Shown: piece by piece, positions 1 through 8,201 of the stretch
Position numbering within the stretch: position 1 is the stretch's first letter
Layout of the letters: each line of letters opens with the position of its first letter
Assembly (NCBI GenBank): GCA_036835375.1
Contig: DAITMB010000009.1
Span: forward strand, 1-64,000
Source: JANQTF01 sp036835375
GTDB taxonomy: Bacteria > Bacteroidota > Bacteroidia > J057
Length of the DNA: 64,000 bases
Reading direction: 5' to 3'
Position numbers and translations under genes: made by a program
Notes under the pieces: generated by a model
The model's input: the letters and a program-made list of their open reading frames with translations, nothing else
The model's database searches: none
Told to the model about the DNA's origin: nothing

Positions 1-60
1 CAGGCATTTGACGAACTGAAAATGATCGATGGTTTGGTAGGATGGAGGCTTGGTGAATAA
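1..60 (+). CDS. Possible 3' end of a gene entering from the left
   Basis: Frame 1 is open from the window edge and ends at TAA 58-60, giving a 19-residue tail ending WRLGE. A small hairpin overlaps the stop codon, as expected for a gene end. The tail is too short to assign to any family. Confidence 0.35.
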   Translation, partial: QAFDELKMIDGLVGWRLGE

Positions 61-76
61 CCCTCATAAGGGTTTT
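59..76 (+). terminator. Small terminator-like hairpin
   Basis: AACCCT pairs with AGGGTT around a 4-nt loop, followed by TT. It overlaps the stop codon of the partial frame ending at 60. The stem is only 6 bp and the T-tract is short, so this is weak. Confidence 0.3.
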
Positions 77-338
77 GGAGCATTAGGAGGGTGATCGTGA
101 TACACGAATGTGAAATCTCTGCCAAATCACACCTGTGGCGCTGGAGCTTAAAAATTCAGAGATACCTGTGGTATCCGCTCGGAATGATGACGAATGTGCG
201 CATGCCGAATCATCGCGCAAGGCGTTGGTAGTTTGATGATATTTGTCACATCCTGCTCACATATTTCGACTTGACTTTTCCCGATGTGGACTGAGTGCCA
301 GCGCTGGGCAACTGCCGATCATCATGTATATTTCCCTC

Positions 339-521
339 ATGGAAATCCACTTTGACCACCTACTGGCTACTCGTCGCCATCTCATCGGAGCGACCGAAGA
401 CCTGTCGCCGGAGTCGCTCCAGCATGTCCCTCCAGGCTTCCGCAACAACTTGGTCTGGAACATGGGCCATCTGACGGCCATCCAGCGGAGCATCGCGGCA
501 GTATTGGCAGGCCATGCGTGA
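339..521 (+). pseudogene. Truncated DinB-family protein (N-terminal third only)
   Basis: The 60-residue product begins MEIHFDHLLATRRHLIG and includes WNMGHLTAIQRSI, the first helices and first histidine region of the DinB/YfiT four-helix metalloprotein fold. DinB proteins are usually about 150-170 residues, so helices 3-4 and the remaining metal ligands are missing. The frame ends in TGA at 519-521, overlapping the ATG of the permease at 514, so the gene appears cut by a deletion that joined it to the next one. A longer in-frame version from 243 is possible, but its extra N-terminus does not look like DinB. The family match is by motif recognition only. Confidence 0.55.
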
Positions 522-1980
522 CGAAACTGGCGCAAATACGGCGTCAACTCCCTCCACGGGTGTCAAGAAAGTCATGGGCTTTCGCGACCTCTTTTTGTTT
601 TACATCATCTTGGTTGCGAGTCTTCGATCCGCATCCATGGCCACGCAAATGGGAGCCTCGGTGGTGGCCTATTGGATCATCGGCTATGTGGCGTATTTGC
701 TACCGATCGGGGCAGCTGTCTCCTACTTGAGTGAGCGATATCCAGCCGAGGGCGGTATTTATGTTTGGACTAAAAAAGCTTTTGGTGATTTTCACGGCTT
801 CATGGCCGCATGGTTTTACTGGACCTCCAATCTGGTGTATTTTCCTGCGGCACTCTTTTTTGTGGCTAGCAACACGGCGTATCTCTTGCCGGGCATGTCC
901 CACCTAGCGGAAGATCCCCTGTTTTTGGGGACCGTGTCGGCGGGCTTCTTGATCGCGGTCTTCCTGCTCAATGTCCTGGGCCTCGACATCGCAAAATACT
1001 TTCACAACTTTGGCGCTTTCGGTGGTTTTTGGTTGCCCGTGGCAGTGATTGTGGGCCTGGGCATGGCCTCGTGGTGGTCGTTTGGATCTGCGACCTCATT
1101 TACCCTCGACAGCATGACCCCTCGTATGGGGAGCCTGGATGACCTGCTCTTGCTGTCTGTGCTGGTCTATTCTTTTGCGGGATTTGAGGCAGGTTCGCTC
1201 ATGGGGGAGGAAATCCACCATCCGAAGCGCAACATTCCCCGAGCCTTGTTTGCCTCTGCAACGGCCATGACCGGGGCCTATCTCCTGCTGTCCATCAGCT
1301 TGCTGCTAATCCTTCCAGCCAACGAACTCACGGGACTTCAGGGAGTAGCTGAGAGCGTGTCGCGGTCAGGAGTCTCCTTGCTGGGACCTTGGCTGGGCCA
1401 GCTGTCGTCTATTGTGATCTTGGCGGGCATAGTCCTGTGTGGCGTAGGCGGCGTGAGTTCCTGGCTGGCAGCTTCGTCACGGCTCCCCTTTGTGATCGGG
1501 ATCGACTCACAACTCCCTGCCGCCTTTGGGCGGCTCCATCCACGATTTCATTCGCCCTATGTCGCACTTCTCACCATCACCGCGCTTACCCTGCTATTCA
1601 TCCTGATGGGGAGCCTGGGCGAAAAATCCCAGCAGGTGTATGATCTCTTCATTAGCCTGGAAATCACGGCTTTTTTCCTTCCCTACTTGTACATGTTTGC
1701 GAGTCTGATCAAGCTCAGAGCGAGAGATCATCCGGGCCGAATGAGCTTTCAAATTCCTGGTAGAAAAGCGGGAGTGTATGCCGTGGGCGTGATCGGGATC
1801 CTGGGGATCTTGCTGGCGCTGGGACTGACCTTCGTGCCCGGCGAAGAAGTGGAGGACAAAAGCACCTTCTGGGTCACCGTGATTGGGGTGCTGCTTGCGA
1901 ATGTTCTGACCGGCGGAGTCCTATTTTGGCTGGGCCAGCGCAAATCCCGTCCATCATCATTTAGCGAAAAAGAGGGGTAG
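514..1980 (+). CDS. APC-superfamily amino acid permease
   Basis: The 488-residue protein is an inner-membrane amino-acid transporter with about 12 hydrophobic segments. The first pair contains the APC signature region near residues 25-80: MGFRDLFLFY, then MGASVVAYWI and RYPAEGGIYVW. The segment EAGSLMGEEIHHPKRNIPRA near residue 225 is the conserved APC loop between TM6 and TM7. The substrate cannot be read from sequence; glutamate/GABA antiporter-like and neutral amino-acid permeases share this pattern. The start at 514 overlaps the stop of the DinB fragment; Met at 574 (just before GFRDLF) is an alternative. No partner gene is cotranscribed downstream. Confidence 0.85.
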   Translation: MRDETGANTASTPSTGVKKVMGFRDLFLFYIILVASLRSASMATQMGASVVAYWIIGYVAYLLPIGAAVSYLSERYPAEGGIYVWTKKAFGDFHGFMAAWFYWTSNLVYFPAALFFVASNTAYLLPGMSHLAEDPLFLGTVSAGFLIAVFLLNVLGLDIAKYFHNFGAFGGFWLPVAVIVGLGMASWWSFGSATSFTLDSMTPRMGSLDDLLLLSVLVYSFAGFEAGSLMGEEIHHPKRNIPRALFASATAMTGAYLLLSISLLLILPANELTGLQGVAESVSRSGVSLLGPWLGQLSSIVILAGIVLCGVGGVSSWLAASSRLPFVIGIDSQLPAAFGRLHPRFHSPYVALLTITALTLLFILMGSLGEKSQQVYDLFISLEITAFFLPYLYMFASLIKLRARDHPGRMSFQIPGRKAGVYAVGVIGILGILLALGLTFVPGEEVEDKSTFWVTVIGVLLANVLTGGVLFWLGQRKSRPSSFSEKEG

Positions 1981-2110
1981 TTTGTGGTGTAGGAGGTGGT
2001 GATGGGTTGGGAGGAGGCGGAAAAGAATTTTTCCATTTGCGAACATCTGGTATAGCTTTTCTGACTTATTTGCAAATTCAATTCGATTCAAAACACAAAA
2101 TAAACTCGTT

Positions 2111-2383
2111 ATGGTAAATTGGGAAAAGCATTATGTGGTAGGAGACAAGAAAAAGCGCAAATCAACAAACGATACAGCTCCACTTCCTACACCCAAACGC
2201 CGGAAAACTTGGAAATTCTGGCTCTACTTTTCTATTGTTTGCTTTCTTTCTGGATTGATCTTGGGATTTGAGGAGGACTATCAATGGGATGAGGCGAAAG
2301 AAAAGCTAGAAGAAACACTCCATGGAGAAAAAGACTATCGCCAAGTCTGGGTCAGAGCGATTGAGAAGTACGATAAAATATAA
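2111..2383 (+). CDS. Small single-TM hypothetical protein, possibly cut by a stop codon
   Basis: The 90-residue product has a basic N-terminus (KKKRK, PKRRK), one transmembrane helix at about residues 35-50 (FWLYFSIVCFLSGLILGF) and an acidic C-terminal tail. I recognise no family. The same frame continues past TAA 2381-2383 for about 45 plausible codons (TENQATLTLSADPKKSV and onward) before running into an unrelated AraC remnant, so this may be the front part of a gene broken by a nonsense mutation. The region is AT-rich compared with its flanks, consistent with acquired or decaying DNA. Confidence 0.45.
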   Translation: MVNWEKHYVVGDKKKRKSTNDTAPLPTPKRRKTWKFWLYFSIVCFLSGLILGFEEDYQWDEAKEKLEETLHGEKDYRQVWVRAIEKYDKI

Positions 2384-2619
2384 ACTGAAAATCAAGCTAC
2401 CCTCACCCTCAGCGCTGACCCGAAAAAAAGTGTTAGCCTGAAAATTGAGGGAGAAGGCATCAGCTACGAGCAGGATTTGCCTGACTACACCTATGAACAG
2501 ATCCGTCAATCGCTGCTGGAAGGAGAGTCTATTTTGACCAAGCCCACTTTATCCACGACTTTAAAAAGTTTGCAGGCTACAGCCCCAATCAATTTTTTGC
2601 TTTGAGCGGCTATGAGTGA
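2384..2619 (+). pseudogene. Gene debris: unknown C-terminal fragment joined to an AraC-type regulator tail
   Basis: Two open fragments lie here. One, in the frame of the preceding 90-residue gene, reads TENQATLTLSADPKKSVSLK and onward. The other, in frame 1 from about 2527, reads YFDQAHFIHDFKKFAGYSP then NQFFALSGYE and stops at TGA 2617-2619. The second is the second helix-turn-helix and C-terminal end of an AraC/XylS-family regulator (FxDQxHFIxxFKKxxGxSP signature). The DNA-binding domain's first half is absent. The frame switch at about 2525 marks a deletion or recombination junction. Confidence 0.6.
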
Positions 2620-2684
2620 ATGTCTATTTTTTACAATTCTGCCACGGAAGAGCGGTCTTATTTTGCATGAAAAATGAAATCAAC

Positions 2685-3221
2685 ATGAAAAATAAGTCAA
2701 TTTCAGCCATCATCGCCTCGCAGTACCGTGCAGGTCTGGGCATGCTTCGTCAGGTCATTGAAAGAGTTCCCGAAGAACAATGGAACACAGAAGGATACAA
2801 CAGCCCCAACTGGCAAATTGCTTATCACGTTGCATGGGCAACAAAATTCTATCTGGGGCCCGATCCCGAAAGCTATGAGCCTTTCCCGAACGCGATAGAA
2901 GGAGCGGAAAGTTTAGGAGGCGCTCAAGATTGGGAAAATCCCGAGGTTGGAATTACGCTCGAAGGACACCACACCCAAGCGGAATTGCTCTCTTTCCTTG
3001 ACGATATTCACAACACCTTGCTACCATCGATAGAAGCATTGCCTCTTGAACAAGATTCGGGATTTGAATGGTATCCTTACTCCCGCCTTGAGCTGCACAT
3101 CAACAGCATTCGGCACATTCAGCACCATACGGCGCAGTTGATTGAGCGATTAAAGCTAAAAGGAATCTCGGGGTTTAGCTGGTGGGCAGATCAACATTCA
3201 CCCGACTTCTGGGATGGATGA
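2685..3221 (+). CDS. DinB-superfamily protein
   Basis: A 178-residue protein from Met 2685 (MKNKSISAII). GTG 2616 and ATG 2667 are in frame but add a non-homologous leader that overlaps the AraC remnant. Motifs fit the DinB fold: a helix-1 stretch with VIERVPEEQWN, WQIAYHVAWATKFYLG containing the first metal-ligand-type histidine, and SIRHIQHHTAQLIERLK with the C-terminal HxxHH cluster. Members are probable divalent-metal enzymes, often thiol-dependent transferases; the substrate is unknown. The C-terminus (SGFSWWADQHSPDFWDG) is typical of one Bacteroidota subgroup. It is a second DinB gene within 3 kb of the truncated one at 339. Confidence 0.7.
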   Translation: MKNKSISAIIASQYRAGLGMLRQVIERVPEEQWNTEGYNSPNWQIAYHVAWATKFYLGPDPESYEPFPNAIEGAESLGGAQDWENPEVGITLEGHHTQAELLSFLDDIHNTLLPSIEALPLEQDSGFEWYPYSRLELHINSIRHIQHHTAQLIERLKLKGISGFSWWADQHSPDFWDG

Positions 3222-3282
3222 AAAAATAAAAGATGAAGGCTCAAAATGAAAATACCTATCTTAAAAGAGCAAATCAGCAACG

Positions 3283-3403
3283 ATGGCGAAGGACATTTTT
3301 CATCACGAAGTGATTGGCCATTAAAGCTTCTCTCGATACCTATCAGGTACCGTTGATTACTTTCAATCCAACTACTCAAACCATTGAAGAATTGAGAACC
3401 TAA
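3283..3403 (+). pseudogene. xisH: xisH remnant with internal deletion and frameshift
   Basis: The first ten codons read MAKDIFHHEV, the conserved start of XisH (a PD-(D/E)XK-like protein of about 138 residues first seen as an fdxN-element excision controlling factor). They then run into a stop at 3313. In another frame the sequence resumes as LDTYQVPLITFNPTTQTIEE and ends ELRT at TAA 3401-3403, matching the XisH C-terminus. About 100 central codons, including the nuclease-like core, are missing. The end overlaps the xisI frame by 13 nt, the usual xisHI arrangement. Confidence 0.7.
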
Positions 3404-3729
3404 CCACATACGCACAAGCCATCCTCGATATTCTGAACGAATACGCCAGTTGCATCCCAATTGGGATACAAGACCCTAACAATCAAGTCATTGCGGATTC
3501 TGAGAAGCATCATTATGTGTTATTGCGCACGGGCTGGGATGAGGAAGCTTTTTTACATCACGTGATCATGCACTTCGACATCAAAGCCGGTAAAATCTGG
3601 ATTCAGGCCCACAATACCGAACTCGATGTCGGGAAAGCCCTCACTGATCGGGGGGTTCCTGCGGCAGACATTGTCGTGGGCTTTCAGCCCGAAAGGTACC
3701 GCGCTTACACGGGGTATGCGGTGCAGTGA
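3391..3729 (+). CDS. xisI: XisI-family protein, full length with an ATT start codon
   Basis: The 112-codon frame reads IENLTTYAQAILDILNEYAS at its start and contains HFDIKAGKIWIQAHNTE, GVPAADIVVGFQPERYR and a YAVQ end, all characteristic of XisI (usual length 111-113). An in-frame stop at 3385-3387 and the family alignment place the start at ATT 3391, where homologues have ATG. The only standard start codons are much further in, at GTG 3517, which would lose the first 42 residues. Either ATT is used as a rare start or the gene was silenced by a point mutation. XisH/XisI pairs are multicopy in cyanobacteria and scattered in Bacteroidota, with poorly known function. Its partner xisH is deleted here. 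Confidence 0.75.
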   Translation: MENLTTYAQAILDILNEYASCIPIGIQDPNNQVIADSEKHHYVLLRTGWDEEAFLHHVIMHFDIKAGKIWIQAHNTELDVGKALTDRGVPAADIVVGFQPERYRAYTGYAVQ

Positions 3730-3910
3730 GGAAATGCCAAGAGAGGAGGGAATCGTCCGATGTTGGCTCCCACCCCCATGTTGAAAAGGTGCTCTTAAAC
3801 CCCTTTTCTGAAACAGAATCGTGGTTCCTTGCCTTCATTACCACCAAAGAAGTCGGTATGGCCTGTGCGACTACGGTAGGTCCTGAAGTATGAAGATGAA
3901 CGATCATTCC

Positions 3911-4909
3911 TCAGGACACCTTATTCCCTGAGAGCTTCACGAGTCCGAGGATTTTCTGCGTCATTGAGCGGAAATCAGCATAGGATCTGGTAACGGCCTG
4001 TAGGTGAGCACCAATGGCTCCGTCCGCTGGTTTGAGCAAAAATATCGGTTTTCGGGCTTCCATGGACATGGGAATCAAGCTGTGATAATGCTTGAGCAGG
4101 GCTAAGCATTGATCGTCATTCTCCACTGTGTTACCCTCCAGGGCTGGACCATTGAGGACAAATTCATTAAATACGGAGGGTATTCGATTCGCCCATCTGA
4201 GATAAGAGCGAACGGGCCTACTTTCTTTGATTCCATGCTGCATCACGACATAACCCAAGGGCAAGATATTACCCATAGGGAGCAGTAAGTCTGCGACACG
4301 ATTTCTGGATACGCGATCGGCCCATTCGTCTTTCCAGACATTGAGTCTTCTCCCGAGATTTTTGAGTCCCTGCAAGGAGAAAAGATCTGCCGCCATTGGC
4401 ACAATGACAAAATCAGCTGAAATGAGAGTTGCGCGATTGAGCGCACCAAAATTGGGGCCTACATCAATGATGGCAAATTCAGCTCCAAACCTGGCCGCCT
4501 CATTGGCGATGATTCTGGAGAAGGAAGAGACAATTCTAAATGCGGCCTCGTCGCCATCAACACATTTGCTCCAATTGCTGCTCAATTTGTCTTCGAACAG
4601 CGACAAATCCAGGTCGCCCGCCAAGAGGCCTATGTGTTCGGTGATTGGATGAACTTTTACAGGCGAGATGTCGCCAATCCCCCTATCAAGCGGCTTGATG
4701 CCTGAAATCAAGGTTTCTCTGTCCGTGTCTTGCCCATAAATCCGCTCCAGTTCTTCGTCGGACAAAAACATCGAGCTCAAATTAGCCTGAGGATCCAGAT
4801 CTACAGCCAGACACTTGTGGCCCAGCTCTGCCATCATATAGACAAAATGATATACGAGTGTAGTTTTGCCAACCCCTCCTTTATTGTTGAAAAAAATGAT
4901 GGATTTCAT
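3911..4909 (-). CDS. ParA/MinD-like P-loop ATPase (AAA_31 type)
   Basis: A 332-residue cytoplasmic protein starting MKSIIFFNNKGGVGKTTLVY, with the deviant Walker A KGGVGKTT at residues 10-17. The A' motif follows (VDLDPQANLSSMF, about 37-49), and Walker B-like FAIIDVGPNFGALNRA is at about residue 145. The length and the long insert between A' and Walker B fit accessory ParA-like proteins rather than the chromosomal ParA; no parB or parS is adjacent. It begins 3 nt after the stop of the AlbA_2 ATPase gene, so the two are probably one translationally linked unit. ATP-dependent dimerisation on DNA or membranes is known for the family; a role in DNA segregation versus defence is not resolved by sequence. 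Confidence 0.8.
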   Translation of the reverse strand: MKSIIFFNNKGGVGKTTLVYHFVYMMAELGHKCLAVDLDPQANLSSMFLSDEELERIYGQDTDRETLISGIKPLDRGIGDISPVKVHPITEHIGLLAGDLDLSLFEDKLSSNWSKCVDGDEAAFRIVSSFSRIIANEAARFGAEFAIIDVGPNFGALNRATLISADFVIVPMAADLFSLQGLKNLGRRLNVWKDEWADRVSRNRVADLLLPMGNILPLGYVVMQHGIKESRPVRSYLRWANRIPSVFNEFVLNGPALEGNTVENDDQCLALLKHYHSLIPMSMEARKPIFLLKPADGAIGAHLQAVTRSYADFRSMTQKILGLVKLSGNKVS

Positions 4910-4912
4910 ATC

Positions 4913-6094
4913 TTAGCTTCGTTTAAATATTTTCACCAGAAATGAGGTTGGCTGATCTTTGATAAACTCCGCCTCGGGACTTCCATTTTTACGGAGGGCA
5001 GCCATAGCCGCTTTCACACCCACATTGAATCCATTCACATACCCTAAATTTTTGGCAGCTTCAGACAAAGCTGGATTCCGATAATCGTTTTCAGATGGGA
5101 AATTTTCAGGCCTTGCTTTGCCATATAGCCCTCCAGCATTGGAAATTTCAATCCTATTTGAAAATTCGTAGAATTTAATCGGAGCATTCGATTGGTAATC
5201 TTTATGTATCACTGCATTGAACAGCAGTTCTTTGATGGTTCGAAGTGGGTACTGTGATACGTACTCGCTGCCCAATTCGGGCAATACCGTTTTCACGACA
5301 TTGGCCTTGATGAATTCTTCCATTTGTCCCAGTTGGGTCGTAAGATCTCCATCAAATCGATGTTCATATTCGAAGTCGCTTGCCTCGTCTTCTCCGGTAA
5401 ATCGAACATATTGAACAGATGCACCCGGAATATAAAACCGAGGATTGAGACCAAACATGAGAATTCCGGCATAAGTAGGGCAATCCTCTTTGAGGTCATA
5501 AAACTTGAGAGAAGCCAGTTGGGCTTTCAAATCTCTTCCGTTTTCTGCCAAGGTATCCGCATCAACAGCAGAGGGTAGGTATCGGAGTTTGAACAGCTCA
5601 AGGCTGATGTCCTCCAGCGCACTTCCTTTACAAGGAAGCACGTCAAAAGATCGAGCAAATGCAGATCGTTTTTCTGTTAAGATCCTATCCTCAGCTTCAT
5701 TGGCCACCCCTTTGCGAATACCAGCCCGCACACATACTCTGCCTTTGAAACGAACAGGCGGCAAGAAATGTGGTTGCACTTCTACCACAGCTACCTCTCC
5801 GTCTGAATAGGAAAATTTCGCCACGGTCAAAGCTGGTGGGGGCACAATTCTTCCATCAGTTCGAAAACTGAGCAATGTTTGCAATTGCTGCTCATCCATG
5901 ATCATTCCTGCGCGACTACCATCGTCATGAACTCCTACGATGAGATAACCGGGTTGCTTATGGTTGGCCAAATCGTTGGCGAAGGAGCAAATCGCCTCAC
6001 CAAATTTTTCTGAATCATTTCTAGAGATCGTTTTTTCCACACGATCTTGTTCAAGTTGAGGCAAGAGATTATCTAATTCTTCCTTCGAAATCAT
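4913..6094 (-). CDS. AlbA_2 (Schlafen-type) domain ATP-binding protein
   Basis: The 393-residue protein has an N-terminal AlbA_2/divergent AAA-4-type region at about residues 20-130 (FGEAICSFANDLANHKQPG, then YLIVGVHDDGSRAGM). The C-terminal HATPase_c_4-like region is at about 270-390, with the N-box-like string TIKELLFNAVIHKDY and GLYGKARPENFP. This architecture is common in putative transcription regulators and is found in several phage-defence loci. It heads a two-gene unit with the ParA-like gene immediately downstream. A -7-like TATCTTTG lies about 50 nt upstream of the ATG. Function is inferred only at the level of an ATP- and nucleic-acid-binding protein. Confidence 0.75.
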   Translation of the reverse strand: MISKEELDNLLPQLEQDRVEKTISRNDSEKFGEAICSFANDLANHKQPGYLIVGVHDDGSRAGMIMDEQQLQTLLSFRTDGRIVPPPALTVAKFSYSDGEVAVVEVQPHFLPPVRFKGRVCVRAGIRKGVANEAEDRILTEKRSAFARSFDVLPCKGSALEDISLELFKLRYLPSAVDADTLAENGRDLKAQLASLKFYDLKEDCPTYAGILMFGLNPRFYIPGASVQYVRFTGEDEASDFEYEHRFDGDLTTQLGQMEEFIKANVVKTVLPELGSEYVSQYPLRTIKELLFNAVIHKDYQSNAPIKFYEFSNRIEISNAGGLYGKARPENFPSENDYRNPALSEAAKNLGYVNGFNVGVKAAMAALRKNGSPEAEFIKDQPTSFLVKIFKRS

Positions 6095-6142
6095 CTGGCA
6101 TAGGTTACGATCACAAAACTGCCTCCCACGTAAATTCTTCTA

Positions 6143-6150
6143 CAAAGATA
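6143..6150 (-). promoter_or_regulatory. Bacteroidota -7 element upstream of the AlbA_2-parA unit
   Basis: On the minus strand the sequence reads TATCTTTG, a full match to TAnnTTTG, about 50 nt before the ATG at 6094. No TTG is found at the expected 19-nt spacing, so this rests on the -7 box alone. Confidence 0.4.
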
Positions 6151-6283
6151 GGAAATACGGGAGCGCCCAGAAGTCATTCCCTAATTTACTCACAAAAAGG
6201 AGGAAACCAGCCTTCCTACATACACCCGATCCCGCCGAAAGCTGGGTTACCATCTTTACCGGGGAAGATTCAGCCACCAATTC

Positions 6284-6898
6284 TCACTTACATTCTTCCC
6301 GATACAGCACCATGTATTCACGAATGATGCTGAGAGCTTCTGGACGCAGGTCATCGGTGAGGGAGGCGTTGTCGGCGACTTCCTGGTAGTGGGTCCACAC
6401 GGCACACCAATCATCCTCGAAGCTGACTTGCGATTTGCCTATCGAGAGCATCGTGCGGGCGGTCCGGCTAGCTGGCAACATGGCGGCGGCGCGCTCAAGG
6501 TATGGGAGGGCCCGGGCGGGATGAAAGTAGTCTTCGAGGAGAAGGAGGTAGCCCAACACCAGAAACTCGTCTGCTCTGAGGGGGCTTTCGGGGCTGAGCA
6601 CTGAGACTTTCCGCTGAGATTGGATCTTAGCGGAAAGGGCATCGAAATGGGGAGTACCTGTCTGCTCCCAGCCCAGGGCGTTCACGAGCGCTACTTTATG
6701 ATCGAGCGGCGTCTTTTTGCGAAGCAGAAACTTAGTCATCTCTTTGTCCAGGGTCCGCGTCTTGCTGGCACGCTCCACAAGCGCTACATCAAGGTAGGCA
6801 CGATGAAAATCAGTGGAAGTAGCAGGAGAGTCCTGTGGACGCTCTACTGCGGCGGTGCATAGCACCCAGATGAAGACGCAAGACAACAATCGCATCAT
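6284..6898 (-). CDS. Exported hypothetical protein with helical repeat-like C-terminus
   Basis: The 204-residue product starts MMRLLSCVFIWVLCTAAVER, a signal peptide. The middle is helical (DKEMTKFLLRKKTPLDHKVA). The segment YFHPARALPYLERAAAMLPA at about residues 130-150 resembles one TPR-like unit. I recognise no specific family. It lies alone between the AlbA_2 unit and the cytochrome/beta-helix pair on the same strand, with more than 180 bp on each side, so cotranscription is doubtful. Confidence 0.55.
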   Translation of the reverse strand: MMRLLSCVFIWVLCTAAVERPQDSPATSTDFHRAYLDVALVERASKTRTLDKEMTKFLLRKKTPLDHKVALVNALGWEQTGTPHFDALSAKIQSQRKVSVLSPESPLRADEFLVLGYLLLLEDYFHPARALPYLERAAAMLPASRTARTMLSIGKSQVSFEDDWCAVWTHYQEVADNASLTDDLRPEALSIIREYMVLYREECK

Positions 6899-7130
6899 TT
6901 GGCAGGGGATAAATCAGGTCTGAAACTTCCGAATCTTATGTTAATTTCACAAGAAATGAATTTTTCAGCTTCTATGTGAATGCGAGACGAATTAAAAGAT
7001 AAATTTGACACAATAGCGTCATGATAAATCATTTTGGTCAGCACTCTTTGGTTAGACCCGATTCATTTGAGGCAAGCGATCGGCGCATCTTGCATTTCCG
7101 TGGCGAAAGTTTCCGAACTACAAGTCTCGC

Positions 7131-8177
7131 CTACATGTGCTCGATCCACTCCCGAATCAAGGCGACACCTTCCTGGTGTATGAGGCCGCGCCCTACTTCT
7201 GGCATCATGATGCCGGGATCTGCGGAGTTCATCCGATACACCAAGATGGACTGATCGGGCTGACCCGGCGCAATGTCCACCAAGAGATTGCCAGATCCTC
7301 TGCCCGCAGCGACAGGGCTTTTGTTGACGCCATAGACGGCGGGATTTTGCTGATGAACATCAAGAAAAAACCCGCTCGTACTAGCTGGTCCTTTGGAATT
7401 ATGGCAATGAGCGCAATTGATGTCAAGGTAGGCCCGGGCACGTGCTTCGAGGCTTCCGGTGCTGGGGTCATTCCACACAGCCAGTTGGGGAATGGTGGCA
7501 TGGTCGCTGGGCAAGCCGCGAAGAATGCCCAAGGATTGCCAATGGTCCAGCTGGTTTTTTTCTCCCTCAGGATAAGGGAATTTGCCATGAAGTTGGCGAG
7601 CGGAGGGACCAATCGGGCGCATGGCGCCTTCCCAGCTATGGCAGCCCTTGCACTGGTTGAGGTTGGGCATATGGTACACAAATCGCTGTTTTTCGCCCGA
7701 TTCATTCACCCATTTTACCTCTGTTTGGGCTCCCGCTACTTCGAGAACAGCATCTGTCTGGTCCTCGTTCCAGTGATAAGCAAGGGCTTTCCACCCTGAC
7801 GCTTCGTGCAGGAGCAGACGCGTTTCGATCAACCTTCGACCTTTCTCAGGTTTACGAGCATCGTGAGGGTAATAAAATGTTTTGATGATCGACGTGCCGA
7901 CCGGAAAGTGCAGAACTTCTTCCTCGTTATATGGTACGGTCTCACCTTCTGGCAGTCGCACAAAGCGCAGCTTTTCAGCGTAGTCAGTGAACAATGGAGT
8001 ATTTAGCGCATAAGGAATCACATCACTGGCGGGATGTTGTGCTGCCAACTTCCCTTCAAAAAATCCATATTCGGAAAGAAACATCTTGGGCGCAGCCTCT
8101 GGGGCAGGCACGTGAATGAAGCCCAAGCAAACAACGGCAGTTCCTACCGTGAGGAAATACTTCAGGAAGGTATTCAT
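7131..8177 (-). CDS. Exported diheme c-type cytochrome-like protein (TIGR03806-like)
   Basis: The 348-residue protein has an N-terminal signal sequence (YFLTVGTAVVCLGFIHVPAP) and two heme c motifs: CKGCH at about residue 178 and CAHCH at about 256. The conserved GFFEGKLAAQHPASDVIPY and LNTPLFTDYAEKLRFVRLP near the N-terminus are typical of the family that co-occurs with parallel beta-helix proteins (TIGR03805/TIGR03806 pairing, from memory). The C-terminus carries the possible distal heme ligand Met (PGIMMPEVGRGLIHQEG). It follows the beta-helix gene by 24 bp on the same strand. The pair's biochemical role is not known; periplasmic electron transfer coupled to a carbohydrate-modifying partner is a guess. 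Confidence 0.8.
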   Translation of the reverse strand: MNTFLKYFLTVGTAVVCLGFIHVPAPEAAPKMFLSEYGFFEGKLAAQHPASDVIPYALNTPLFTDYAEKLRFVRLPEGETVPYNEEEVLHFPVGTSIIKTFYYPHDARKPEKGRRLIETRLLLHEASGWKALAYHWNEDQTDAVLEVAGAQTEVKWVNESGEKQRFVYHMPNLNQCKGCHSWEGAMRPIGPSARQLHGKFPYPEGEKNQLDHWQSLGILRGLPSDHATIPQLAVWNDPSTGSLEARARAYLDINCAHCHNSKGPASTSGFFLDVHQQNPAVYGVNKSPVAAGRGSGNLLVDIAPGQPDQSILVYRMNSADPGIMMPEVGRGLIHQEGVALIREWIEHM

Positions 8178-8201
8178 CTTGAAGAAGCTTTGCGAATGAT
8201 C

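Noticed and set aside
3283..3729. Programmed DNA excision element like the cyanobacterial fdxN element
   Set aside because: Only xisHI relatives are present; there is no XisF-type recombinase and no interrupted target gene or attachment repeats.
3911..4909. Plasmid partition locus
   Set aside because: There is no parB, parS-like repeat set or replication gene near the ParA-like ATPase.
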